Below are positions 12,310-22,000 of a DNA stretch of 64,000 nucleotides, piece after piece; position 1 is the stretch's first letter; each line of letters starts with the position of its first letter. Position numbers and translations under genes: made by a program. The notes below the pieces were generated by a model that saw only the letters and a program-made list of their open reading frames with translations, was not told the DNA's origin and ran no database searches. The stretch lies in contig JAPFBL010000035.1 of assembly GCA_026182355.1 (NCBI GenBank), forward strand, positions 2,671,501 to 2,735,500, written 5' to 3'. The stretch is from Hermatobates lingyangjiaoensis (Eukaryota; Arthropoda; Insecta; Hemiptera; Hermatobatidae).

Positions 12310-12480
12310 ACTGTTAAATAGACCGTGAAACAAAATTAAAGTTTATCAGGACTCGCTTAGTTCTTCAGCTTCAAATTAAACTCTCATTGCCAACGTTTCG
12401 GTTTTAAATAAATCTGAAACGTTGGCTATGAGATTTAATTTGAACCTGAAGAACTGACCGAGTCCTGAAAAACTTTACTT
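12310..12480. mobile_element. PLE terminal inverted pair (family H)
   Basis: Arms beginning CAGGACTCGCTTAGTTCTTC on the left and ending GAACTGACCGAGTCCTG on the right are reverse complements. Each contains the complement or direct form of GAAACGTTGGC, a block typical of PLE termini (GAAACGUUG can close a 4-base ACGU helix III of a hammerhead). The same family occurs at 24225-24570. Only terminal-repeat sequence remains. Confidence 0.65.
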
Positions 12481-12512
12481 TTGTATATATATGATCAAAC
12501 CACAATAAGAAA

Positions 12513-12575
12513 TGGGAAAACAAGACTAAGATCTTTCAACCGTAACAAGCGGTCTTCGTCAGAGTCAAAAACCCA
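12513..12575 (-). ncRNA. Hammerhead ribozyme motif in PLE 3' terminal repeat
   Basis: Same sequence as the motif at 16172-16234, on the opposite strand: helix I GACT/AGTC with an outer TGGG/CCCA extension, core CTGACGA, helix II closed around CTTGTTA, GAA, and self-complementary AGATCT as helix III. All core residues needed for a hammerhead are present. Its place in the 3' repeat of copy 1 agrees with the known location of these ribozymes in PLEs. Confidence 0.75.
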
Positions 12576-12863
12576 ACTGAACACTAGATGCAGAAAACAT
12601 CTGGTGAGGAGTTGAGAAGAGTGGGAGGGAAGAGTGGTATTTTAAAAGGGTGAAAGCACAGGAAAGGACTAATGTCCAGAAAGGGATGTTTGGGGAAACA
12701 AAGGAGTACAGTAAGAAAAAGTAAAAAACTATCCGCTAGCTGTCAACCCTCTTTGAAGAGGCTATTGCCCTCGTGACGAAAGTATCAAGTTTGAAGAGAC
12801 CGTTACTAATGTTTATAATATTAGATCTATTAAATTCAATTAGAGACGATTCAATAATATTTC

Positions 12864-13271
12864 TTAACAACATTGATTTTTCATAGGTAATAAATTTAGC
12901 TCCTGTCCAATCAATATGATGATTTTCATTTTTATATGCAAGAATAAGGCACTACTGTTTTCCTGTCTACTTACGTTATATTGGTGTTGTTTTACACGTG
13001 TTTTTAATGATTTACCAGTTTGACCAATATAAATTTTATGGCAATTTTTGCACGGAATTTTATAAATACCAGCGGACTCCAATTCGCTTGGAGAGTTTTT
13101 TATTAACATATTACCCACGTTATTACGATTAGAAAACACTATATTAAAATCAAGTTGTTTGGCTAATCTTGGAAGGGGGTCCAATGATTCGTGGTATGGC
13201 AAAACTATAGAATTTGATAATAAAAGGGGCTCTTTTGAAGTATTAGAGAAAGTTTTTTTAGCACCCTTCAA
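12864..13271 (-). pseudogene. PLE GIY-YIG endonuclease part, copy 1
   Basis: C-terminal third of the PLE polyprotein, in a separate frame from the RT because one C is missing relative to copy 2 (13293-13295). The GIY-YIG nuclease nicks target DNA during insertion. GIY lies at residues 68-70 and YIG at 81-83, with the CKNC cysteine pair between them that is typical of PLE endonucleases. A second deletion in an A run (12929-12933 on the plus strand) shifts the frame after SALFLHIK, so the final 60 or so residues present in copy 2 are lost. Confidence 0.92.
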
Positions 13272-13273
13272 AG

Positions 13274-14296
13274 CTAAATCGATATAAGAAGAGGGTATTT
13301 TAATGAAAGGGCAATTGACCTAATGTTATTAATCTCTTCATTAAGAAATTTTGGAGAGGAAACTCTTAAAGCTCTCAAAAACATATTTCTAAAAACAGAA
13401 ATTTTAACATTTTTTGGATGCGACGAATAAAAATGAACGTATGCAAGTACATTCGTAGGTTTTCTATATACACTAAAGCGTAACTCATTAGGTAACCTAT
13501 GGATCAGGACATCTAAGAAGGGCAAATTACCACTTATTTCTTCTTCCATTGTGAATTTGATTGTCGGCACTAATGAATTCAATTTTGTTAGGAAATCAAC
13601 TTTATTTAAAGATTTGGGACAAATGCAAAGAATATCGTCAACATATCTATACCATTTAACATTTTTGGGCAAAATTGAGCTTAACATTTTACTCTCAAAA
13701 AACTCCATATATAAATTACTTAGGAGGGGGGATAAACAGTTACCCATAGCAAGACCAAATTTTTGTATATAATAATTATTTTCAAATTGAAAATGACAAT
13801 CTACCACACATAACTTAATTAACTCTATTATAGTGGTAGATGGAAGGGGAAGGGAATAATTAATTAATTCCTCCTGGAGTAAGCTCAACAGATCAGTTAC
13901 AGGTACATTCGTAAAAAGAGACTTCACATCGAAACTGATTAATCTATAATTTTTGTTCATGTTGACGCTTTTTAATTTTTTAATTAAATCCACATTGTTT
14001 TTTATATGGCTGCCTGAAATTTTTCCAATTAAGGGGCTTAAAATACTTACTAACCATTTCGACAAGCCATATGATGCCGAACCAACCGAACTCACAATTA
14101 AACGTATTGGGTAATTATCTTTATGTGTCTTGATCAACCCGTACATATATGGCAAAGAAGGGGATTTTGATATAAATTTAGTAATAAGATCGGGTTGATT
14201 TTTTAAGATAGTTTTAATTTTTTTATTAAATGAACTATTGACCCTATCCAAAGGATTAGACCTTAACTTTTTATACACATTTTCATCATTTAGCAT
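13274..14296 (-). pseudogene. PLE reverse transcriptase domain, copy 1
   Basis: A 340-codon open stretch holding the whole polymerase core. Motif A is SFDVKSLFTNVP (residues 121-132), motif B GLAMGNCLSPLLSNLY (from 181), motif C YVDD (218-221), then the FLDVLIHR block. GLIKTHKD (53-60) is a characteristic PLE/telomerase-side motif. The real ORF starts further upstream, in the frame containing 14427-15146. The catalytic residues are intact, so damage is limited to frameshifts at both sides. Confidence 0.95.
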
Positions 14297-14426
14297 ATTC
14301 TCTATTTTATCGACGTAATCTTTTTTATTTAATATTACAGTTACTTTAGATTTATCGGCTTTAGTGATTTTTATAGTATTATCTTTTTTAAGCCTAGAAT
14401 AAGCCTCGATAAAACGTCTAGGAACG

Positions 14427-15146
14427 CTAACAACATCCGTTTTTTTCTGAAAGACCGTATACCATTCCTTTTAAAATATTTAAATTATCGATATCTATAT
14501 TATTTAATTTTTCAGCTTTACAAAAACCCTTAGCCACCTGAACATAATTTAAATTGTTACTTTTAGGAACAAAATTTAAACCATACCCTAATGCTGCTTC
14601 TGCATTATTATCTAATATTCTGTCGGATAAATTAAGAACTAATTTTTTATTTTTATTTTTATTCCACTCGCTATTGTCAATTAAGCTCTGAAGTTTTTTA
14701 TTATGTACTTTAGAAAAATTTTGACATACCTTTCTAAGTTGCCAATAAATATAATCAAATACTACTTTCCTCCAATCGGAAGGGATGAGCTGATTAAGAT
14801 GACTTTTGTTACGCACTGAATCACTAAAGGCTAATTTCACATCACTCCGGCACAAATAAATATGTTTTTTTAGCAACAAAAAATGAAAATTATCAAAAGG
14901 GCCTTCACAAATATTTAGCAAACATTTAGGAATAAGAGATTTAGGTATTACGTTTTCACTAAAACAATTATTTAAAAATTTTAATTTTAGTTTTAATTTA
15001 TGGGCCTTTGTCAAGCTAGACAAACAATTATTCACTACAGGGACGAAGCAAGGAAAAAGATGACAGAAATAGGAGTAGGTATCGCACATGGTATTCATCG
15101 ATAAAAAGATTTCACATAAACACGTGAAACAACAATCAATGATCAA
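14427..15146 (-). pseudogene. PLE N-terminal region, copy 1
   Basis: A 239-codon frame upstream of the RT, the N-terminal part of the PLE protein. Translation from the ATG at 15146 would read out of the 5' terminal repeat. A more natural start is the ATG near 15098 (MNTMCDTYSYFC), just outside the repeat. An extra base in a homopolymer at 14440-14446 (7 instead of 6) ends this frame at GLSEKNGCC. Removing one base makes it continuous with TDVVSVPRRFIEAYS and then the RT frame, which is how I infer the frameshift. Confidence 0.88.
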
Positions 15147-15160
15147 ACCACAATAAGAAA

Positions 15161-15223
15161 TGGGAAAACAAGACTAAGATCTTTCAACCGTAACAAGCGG
15201 TCTTCGTCAGAGTCAAAAACCCA
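15161..15223 (-). ncRNA. Hammerhead ribozyme motif in PLE 5' terminal repeat
   Basis: Identical in sequence to the 3' motif of the same element (12513-12575) and to 16172-16234 of copy 2. Having the motif in both terminal repeats of one element would allow self-cleavage at both ends of a read-through transcript. The core CTGACGA, GAA and the palindromic AGATCT are unchanged. Confidence 0.75.
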
Positions 15224-15226
15224 ACT

Positions 15227-15262
15227 GAAGTTGGGGCGTTGGAAGTATTGTGGCGTACACAA
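15227..15262. other. Junction between inverted PLE copies
   Basis: A 36-bp segment with the small palindrome ATTGTGGCGTACACAAT separates the 5' end of copy 1 from the truncated start of copy 2. It matches neither element, so it may be filler DNA made at the insertion junction. Confidence 0.5.
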
Positions 15263-16011
15263 TACGCTTTAGTGTATATAGAAAACCTACGAATGTACTT
15301 GCATACGTTCATTTTTATTCGTCGCATCCAAAAAATGTTAAAATTTCTGTTTTTAGAAATATGTTTTTGAGAGCTTTAAGAGTTTCCTCTCCAAAATTTC
15401 TTAATGAAGAGATTAATAACATTAGGTCAATTGCCCTTTCATTAAAATACCCCTCTTCTTATATCGATTTAGCTTTGAAGGGTGCTAAAAAAACTTTCTC
15501 TAATACTTCAAAAGAGCCCCTTTTATTATCAAATTCTATAGTTTTGCCATACCACGAATCATTGGACCCCCTTCCAAGATTAGCCAAACAACTTGATTTT
15601 AATATAGTGTTTTCTAATCGTAATAACGTGGGTAATATGTTAATAAAAAACTCTCCAAGCGAATTGGAGTCCACTGGTATTTATAAAATTCCGTGCAAAA
15701 ATTGCCATAAAATTTATATTGGTCAAACTGGTAAATCATTAAAAACACGTGTAAAACAACACCAATATAACGTAAGTAGACAGGAAAACAGTAGTGCCTT
15801 ATTCTTGCATATAAAAAATGAAAATCATCATATTGATTGGACAGGAGCTAAATTTATTACCTATGAAAAATCAATGTTGTTAAGAAATATTATTGAATCG
15901 TCTCTAATTAAATTTAATAGATCTAATATTATAAACATTAGTAACGGTCTCTTCAAACTTGATACTTTCGTCACGAGGGCAATAGCCTCTTCAAAGAGGG
16001 TTGACAGCTAG
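15250..16011 (+). CDS. PLE C-terminal fragment with intact GIY-YIG endonuclease
   Basis: A 253-codon open frame, of which codons from about 5 onward are PLE. It covers the RT C-terminal part (FSVYRKPTNVLAYVHFYSSH), the linker, and the endonuclease with GIY at 143-145, the CKNC pair and YIG at 156-158, then the TRVKQHQYNV block and the full C-terminus ending ASSKRVDS. It has none of the frameshifts seen in copy 1 and so serves as a reference for them. The ATG at 15250 lies in the junction sequence and is accidental; there is no evidence that the fragment is expressed. It lacks the polymerase motifs and cannot support retrotransposition alone. Confidence 0.9.
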   Translation: MAYTIRFSVYRKPTNVLAYVHFYSSHPKNVKISVFRNMFLRALRVSSPKFLNEEINNIRSIALSLKYPSSYIDLALKGAKKTFSNTSKEPLLLSNSIVLPYHESLDPLPRLAKQLDFNIVFSNRNNVGNMLIKNSPSELESTGIYKIPCKNCHKIYIGQTGKSLKTRVKQHQYNVSRQENSSALFLHIKNENHHIDWTGAKFITYEKSMLLRNIIESSLIKFNRSNIINISNGLFKLDTFVTRAIASSKRVDS

Positions 16012-16290
16012 CGGATAGTTTTTTACTTTTTCTTACTGTACTCCTTTGTTTCCCCAAACATCCCTTTCTGGACAATAGTCCTTTCCTGTGCTTTCACCCT
16101 TTTAAAATACCACTCTTCCCTCCCACTCTTCTCAACTCCTCACCAGATGTTTTCTGCATCTAGTGTTCAGTTGGGTTTTTGACTCTGACGAAGACCGCTT
16201 GTTACGGTTGAAAGATCTTAGTCTTGTTTTCCCATTTCTTATTGTGGTTTGATCATTGATTGTTGTTTCACGTGTTTATGTGAAATCTTT
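15263..16290 (+). mobile_element. Penelope-like element, 5'-truncated copy 2
   Basis: An inverted second copy in head-to-head arrangement with copy 1. It begins inside the end of the RT at TACGCTTTAGTG and runs through the GIY-YIG domain, the 3' untranslated region and a full 3' terminal repeat (about 16171-16290), where CACGTGTTTATGTGAAATC is followed by TA-rich DNA. It differs from copy 1 by only scattered single bases over about 1 kb (for example 15676, A here against G in copy 1), so the two are of similar, recent age. Confidence 0.92.
16172..16234 (+). ncRNA. Hammerhead ribozyme motif, PLE copy 2
   Basis: Outer helix I TGGG (16172-16175)/CCCA (16231-16234) with an internal loop; inner helix I GACT (16181-16184)/AGTC (16220-16223). 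Core CTGACGA at 16185-16191. Helix II is A-U, G-U, bulged A, then CCG/CGG around the loop CTTGTTA. GAA lies at 16210-16212, helix III AGATCT at 16213-16218 is self-complementary, and the cleavage-site base is T at 16219. A helix III this short suggests activity as a dimer, as proposed for PLE hammerheads. Structure is inferred by eye; activity is not known. Confidence 0.78.
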
Positions 16291-16299
16291 TTATTGTAT

Positions 16300-18471
16300 A
16301 TATATGTATATTAATGTCATATATATGAATATCAAAAAGTAGACTATATACGGCAAATATTTTTATTAATGTATTGTATTAGATTGAGCTGATTATAGTC
16401 AATTAAATACTATAGTAATTATAGACTATAGTAATATAGTAATTAATAGTAATTATAGTCAATAATTAGAGCTAAGCTCTAATTGTTATAGAAATTATAA
16501 AAGTATGTTCATAATGTAGTTACTGAAAGTGTTGCCGAGTTTCACAGAACTATGCACATTTTTTAAGGTTACCAAAGATGTGTTTAATTGTGTTTCTTTG
16601 CTGGATAAATATATTAATAAAAATTATGTTTTTAAGGTTTAAGTTGGGTGTGCTATGCGCCCTGAGCAACCAGATAAGTACTAGTTGTAAGAAACTCTAA
16701 TGGTGAAACAGAGATTTTTCCCCCAAGAGGAAACGATATGTAAATAAATATGTTGGATGTAGACAATGCTATCTTGTACTTTCTCACAGTCTATTTGCAG
16801 TAGTTATTATGAGATCGACTTGCTGATAAAAGTAACCTGTTGTGTAATCTATAGTTCACATAAATTACAAACGGCCATCCAAATCCCATTCATATGATTT
16901 ATAATGTATGGTAATAAAGTTTAAGGTTATTTCTTTATATCAAGGTGGATAATGTCTTAAAGAATTCAAAAGAAACCCTTTACTGTCCATCAGAAAAAGC
17001 TTTTTTCCCGGTGTTTACGCTTTACGCTTGCATTGCGCTTGGGAAAGTGTTGAGGGAGACCGCAAGACATTGGTTAACTTTTGTAAGAGAACATAAAAAC
17101 AAAGCTGAAACCTTCAGTAACCAGAAGCGATATGGTTTATGAGAACAACTTAATGTTATATTGTAAAAACTGCCTTGAAGTAGAAAGAGAAAAGACAATC
17201 TCGTTTGAGTTTCATGTATGAAGTTACTTAAATTTCCTTTCCATGGATAGTTACCTGTTGGGACATAAGTTAAACAGGCAGTTGCCAGAATCTGTTATAT
17301 CTACATACAGCAAAGTAAAAGAAACTGTTTGTGGAAAGTGTATGCAAATTTTGGTAGAAATATTGTTTAGGATTTGCTTGTAGAATGGATCCTTTACAGA
17401 TGTCTGCAGGCATCGATGAAGCCGTCAATGACATTGAGGTTTGATTATGACAGTGTATATTGCGTCTTCAAGGTGATATAAATGTTTTCTCAATTTGTTA
17501 TCGCATAAATGTATTGCATTTGTCATGCGCTACGAGTTGACTCCCGACAGGCTTGCTTCCTTTTAATTAGAAGCAGCCTCGAATCTGGTGAGTCTGTCAA
17601 GCTTGTGCATGACGTTCAGTGAAGTCGACATGAAAATGTAAAAGAATCATTGTCTTCCCTGGATTTTGCTAGTGAAACCTGGAGGGAATAATCAGTGTAA
17701 TTGGAAGGAGTTGGGCGTCCCATTTGAGTGATTAAGATCACGACACCGCCCTCATTTCTCTTAATACTGACATCGATCTTTAAATCCGCCCCAACCTTCA
17801 ACCTTGCGTTATTTTTAGTGTCCATCCCATTAGTGTTTAACCGTATCCTCAATCTGACTGCATTTCTCTTCATTCGTGTGTCATAAAACAGCGCATTATG
17901 AAGAAAAATTACTTAACTTCCTTTAGCATAAATCATTTAACTGCAGTCCACCTTGTCTTGATAAAATCTATATCTCTACAGATTTAGTGCTAGGTTGTTT
18001 TAAATTCCGTTTGATGGTTGAGTTGTTTTTAAACGATTGAAGGACTGAAAACCACCATATTTATCAAATTAGGATTAAATAAATTAATAAATGTGATGAC
18101 ACATTTAATGCGAGTCTGTGGACTACGATTGCTCGTACATCTCACTTTGACTCCGAAACTAATGTATCGAGAGACTAGGCTGAAAGTCAGCCAATTGATG
18201 GTAGCGTAAGGTTTAAACGTAGAAATTGCTATTATAAAAGCAATCTATCATTAAACTGACAGGGAGCAATAACATGCCATCCGAAGTGAAATGGCAGAAT
18301 TTAGTCCTTCTCTGAACTGATTAATGACAGTAGTCGTTAAGCTTCGGTACATGAGCATGTATTTCATGCAGTTTTTCGGACTGACTTTTGCTATTTTCTC
18401 AGTTTCATAATCATTGAAAAATGTTTATTTGTCAAAACTTCTTATATTATTAGTTTAACAACATTTCCAAA
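16300..18471. other. No gene recognised
   Basis: About 2.2 kb with an AT-rich section of repeated ATAGTAATTATAG motifs at 16395-16490. Small frames (for example 16945-17142 plus, 17616-17873 minus) show no domain or codon signal that I trust. Confidence 0.45.
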
Positions 18472-18775
18472 GGGAGCCAGGTTAGCTCAGAGGCAATGTG
18501 TTCGCCTCTGGACTGATTAGTCCCGGGTTCAATACCCACTCTGGCCCTCAGGTGAATAAATCTGAGGACGTCGTTTTTCGGAGAGGACTTTAAGCCATCG
18601 GCCCTGGGCCTGTACGATGTCAGGTCCTCATTAAAAATCCTTACTCTAAATACACTTGAGTTAGGCAAAATTTAGGACTCCCAATGTAAAATCTTCATTG
18701 TACAGTATAATAAAGGGTCAATGTTCGGCCTATGTGTGTTCACTTGTGGGACTGCCACTGCAACCTAACTTAATG
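18472..18775 (+). repeat. tRNA-derived SINE, best full-length copy
   Basis: Head GCCAGGTTAGCTCAGAGGCA resembles a tRNA A box. GGGTTCAATACCC is a good B box, followed by CTCTGGCCCT closing the tRNA-like fold. The body has GAGGACGTCGTTTTTCGGAG and the block AGTTAGGCAAAATTTAGGAC; the tail ends GCCACTGCAACCTAACTTAA. It serves as the reference for the other copies in this window (2.7, 9.2, 9.5, 20.7, 32.1, 34.1, 39.8, 41.0, 48.9, 52.4, 53.5, 59.5 kb). Confidence 0.9.
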
Positions 18776-19313
18776 TAACATTTCTAAAATATTTCTCTAG
18801 ATGTGTGTAGGCACATATTTCTAGCCACCAGGTGTGGTTGTAAGAAATATTCCAGAGAGTGTAAGAAAAGTAAATAATAGAATTTATTGTTACTATTAAA
18901 ATGGTTTTTATATTTTTATGTTTTATAATTAAGGTACTTGCTGAGTTCGTTGTAAAACACCTCATTTATTTTCATTTTATGTGTATATTTCGAGTCTTGG
19001 ATTTCATTATACTTGTTTTGATGTGAGCATATCACAAACTACATGTAAAGTGGAATAACCAGTGGTTTTGGGCATTTTTCCTAGACTTTGAAAAAGTGAT
19101 GTAGCTGTACTAATTCCATTTGCTACAAGATACTTATTATAGTCACAATTCATTACTCTCTTGTCAATTAAAACGAAATCTAGGAATCACTTGAATACCC
19201 AGGGAGACTTGTGTGTTTATATATTAACATTGTTCCAGGTTCGAAAAACCTGTAGGCAATAAAGAGAAAGAGAAAAGACATGCGATTAGAAGTTATTAGC
19301 AGTCTTTGGGAAG
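18776..19313. other. No gene recognised
   Basis: Unique AT-rich sequence between SINE and MITE. Confidence 0.45.
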
Positions 19314-19315
19314 TA

Positions 19316-19579
19316 CAGGGTGTTAGGAAAGTCACTGTGTACTTTTCAACTGCAACAACAACTTGGCTACAACAACAGAGAGATGGCTACTGTAATAGTG
19401 CAGGAGCAACTGGTAGTGGTGATTAGAAACAAATAAGAAGGGTCCAAGCCTGTTTTGATGCGAAGGGGTCACTCTCAACTTAATTTACAAAGTGTAATTA
19501 CCATTACCATTTGCCTCGTGTGTTCTATATATGTATGTTAATAAATATGTGAGTGCACAGTGACTTTCCGAGCACCCGG
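19316..19579. mobile_element. 264-bp MITE with 23-bp terminal inverted repeats
   Basis: The left end CAGGGTGTTAGGAAAGTCAC and the right end (reverse complement CCGGGTGCTCGGAAAGTCAC) match over about 25 bp including ACTGTGTAC/GTGCACAGT. TA dinucleotides flank both ends (19314-19315 and 19580-19581), as in Tc1/mariner-type insertions. The interior is non-coding, so a related autonomous element must have mobilised it. Confidence 0.82.
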
Positions 19580-19769
19580 TATAAACCTCGATATTCTTCT
19601 AAATATATTAGACATATGTTTATAGGAAATTATTATTTTTATAAAGTATACTCGTACTTTCTTAGTTATATAGTCCATGTGTTTGATTCTTTTTTGCTAT
19701 ATTTATCCTTGACCGTAATATAAATTGTATTGGGTTTAAGGTTTTGAGTGAAATTCCTTTTGTACGAAG

Positions 19770-19795
19770 CAAAAAAAAGGTTGGGAAGCACTGGT
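19770..19795. mobile_element. hAT-like terminal fragment
   Basis: AGGTTGGGAAGCACTG followed by GTCTAGAA closely resembles the right end of the hAT MITE at 46378-46828 (TTTGGGAAACACTG then GTCTAGAT). I did not find the matching left end nearby, so this is a remnant. Confidence 0.4.
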
Positions 19796-20269
19796 CTAGA
19801 ATGTATTAAAGGGTATAAGGGAAGATGATTTCAATGAATGGTTTATTTTTCTTTTGGTGTGGTTGTTTCATCATTTACCATTGATTATCGGCTGTAGAAG
19901 CCATGTCTGCTTTACTAAATCAGCTCTTTAAGGATTTCTACAGCTTGTTTGACCAAATAGAGGTGTCATTTGTCCTGACTAAAGCTATTGTCTGTTGCCA
20001 AAACAGTGAATGGATGGCTTGAGACAAGATATGCTTGTGGGCTGGGATTGATTCATGCCAGTGAGTCACCTCCTCCACACATGTCCACCTCTTTCCTGTG
20101 ATTCCCCTGTCAACTCTTACTCACTCCTCACTCAGAACAACTTATTTTACGTCAATATCGTTCAAGAAAAATAAAATGAGAACTCAACTTACCTAGACCA
20201 CATATATTCTACAGCATTTCACGTTCTCCAGATTTGGCCCACTATTGACTTGTGTGTTCAACTCTGAAA
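19796..20269. other. No gene recognised
   Basis: Mixed-composition unique sequence; nothing supported. Confidence 0.4.
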
Positions 20270-20660
20270 ATTCTGAACACTGATCATTCTGAAAACACCT
20301 TAGGCCAACGTTTTGTCTACACTATTAGGCATCTTCAGGACTACATTAATACCAGAATTAATTATGACAACAAGAAAAAATATATGTTACATTACTTATA
20401 CAAAAATACATTATTACCTTAGTGTTTTATTATGAACAATAACTAACTAATACATAGTTTTGTCCTTCCTTTCAGTAAATTAAAAAAAATACCAAGGTAA
20501 TAATATACATTCACATAAATAAGGTATAACATGTTTTTTATAGTGTGGTAATTTATTCTGTTATTGATGTAGCCCTGAAGAAGTCTAGAAATATAGTCCA
20601 AGCGTTGTTCTAAGAATTATTTTTATACTGCACCAAACCTTGAGTAAATGAAATACTGCT
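20270..20660. mobile_element. PLE terminal inverted pair (family G)
   Basis: The left copy on the minus strand reads CCTGAAGATGCCTAATAGTG then AAAACGTTGGCCTAAG; the right copy on the plus strand reads CCTGAAGAAGTCTAGAAATA then AAGCGTTGTTCTAAG. Both resemble hammerhead-bearing PLE termini and the pair at 36885-37235. The intervening 230 bp is AT-rich. Confidence 0.55.
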
Positions 20661-20689
20661 AATAATTAAATATATATACATTGTTTTAT

Positions 20690-20760
20690 TAATGCCTAGG
20701 TCAGGATGCAGTGGGGTCCTGCAAAGGACCTTTTGTGATACCACACAACAAAGTGAAGTG
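20690..20760 (-). repeat. SINE tail fragment
   Basis: CCTAGGTCAGGATGCAGTGG and GATACCACACAACAAAG match the reverse complement of the SINE 3' part. Strongly truncated and diverged. Confidence 0.6.
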
Positions 20761-21335
20761 CTAATAGTACAATACTATATTAATAATAGTTATTTTTTAT
20801 AAGAAAAATGTGCATATTTAAATACAATTGTATTAATAAAAAATTCATTTGTATAAAGTTAAAAGGTAAGTCCTACCTTTTATTTCATATATTTATTTGT
20901 ATCTCTATTGGAAAAATTCAACTAAATGTACATATATAAATATACAAGAACATAAGTTATTTCTTTTATATAATAATCTGTATATTATAGAAAAAATATT
21001 CAGTTTAAGGCCGGAATAATTTTTTAAACAAAAAGTTTTTTGGCAAGATTCTTAGAAAGTACTTCTTTGATGTCAACTCTAAAGGGTTGTTCATTCAATT
21101 AAGAGTCTTCGAAGAGTTATAGCACTCATTTCTTTCAATGCTCAGACTTGAAGTAGTGTTTTGTCAAACTTTCGGAAAGAGTCCAATAAATAATTGGAAA
21201 GCTATTTGAAGGTTTGCCTATTACGCTAAGGGTCAGACCAGCTTACGAGTTAAAACCATTGTAGATATTAACTCAAACTTCTATCATCTAACTAAAGGAT
21301 AATCTATTAAATATATATTGCTTTTTATCTGGTTA
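20761..21335. other. No gene recognised
   Basis: Very AT-rich sequence. Confidence 0.45.
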
Positions 21336-22000
21336 CAATCCATCAATTATACCAATTTATTCATTTTAATATTAATTATATCAATTTATTGATTTTATTT
21401 TATTTAGATTCTATCAGTTGTATTTAATCATTGATCCTAATCTAGTTATTTTATCAGTTATTACAATTTATTGATTCTATTTTAGCTAGAATCTATCAGG
21501 TGTGTTTAATCTTTCATTATAGTCTATTTAGAATTATCAATTAATCCAATTTATTCATTCTCTTTCAGTTAAAATCTATCAGTTGTATTTAATTATTCAT
21601 TATAATGTGGTTAGAATTATCAGTTATTCCACTTTATTGATTATATTCTGTTTAAATATCTCAATTGTATTTAATTATTGATTCTAATTCTTTACTTTTG
21701 CAGTCTGTTATTGTATGGTATCATCTACTCATGATTGGAAATTTCAAAAATTACGTCTCCACACAAAAGAGACACAAAAAATTCCCCATGTATCAGTTGT
21801 GTTTAATCATTGATCACAATCTGGTTAGAATAATCAGTTATTCCAACTTATTGATTCTGTTCTAGTTGGAATCTATAAATTCTATTAAATCATTGATTCT
21901 AATCTAGTTAGAATTATCAGTTATTCCAATTTGTTGATTCTATTCGAGTTGTAATGTATCAGCTATATTAAATCATTGATTCTAATCTGGTTGGATTCGT
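21336..22000. repeat. 82-83-bp tandem satellite, about 7 units, interrupted
   Basis: Each unit alternates TTGATTCTAATCTAGTTAGA-like and AATCTATCAGTTGTATTTAA-like halves. The block GTATTTAAT recurs at about 21420, 21503, 21584, 21667, 21799, 21881 and 21964, so the step is 81-83 bp except for one of 132 bp. The extra 50 bp lies at about 21700-21790 and holds a PLE family F fragment. Confidence 0.85.
21700..21792. mobile_element. PLE family F fragment inside satellite
   Basis: TGTTATTGTATGGTATCATC followed by TTTCAAAAATTACGTCTCCACACAAAA matches the outer edge of the family F termini at 27785, 28320 and 49650. It sits within the tandem array, replacing or splitting one unit. Confidence 0.55.

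Larger units (their letters stand above)
12487..15226 (-). mobile_element. Penelope-like element, nearly full-length copy 1
   Basis: PLEs are retroelements with a telomerase-like reverse transcriptase and, in most groups, a C-terminal GIY-YIG endonuclease, bounded by odd terminal repeats. Here the 5' terminal repeat (about 15098-15226) and the 3' one (12487-12580) share over 80 bp. Between them the minus strand encodes the N-terminal region, the RT and the endonuclease in the right order. Three single-base indels break the ORF: a T run of 7 at 14440-14446, GGG at 13293-13295, and a T run of 5 at 12929-12933. The 3' end stops at a TATATATA run. The inverted partial copy 2 begins about 37 bp beyond the 5' end. 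Confidence 0.93.

Noticed and set aside
13551..13772. 73-codon plus-strand frame
   Set aside because: Antisense shadow of the PLE reverse transcriptase.
21336..22000. CRISPR-like array
   Set aside because: Units are directly adjacent without unique spacers and the genome is eukaryotic; it is an ordinary satellite.
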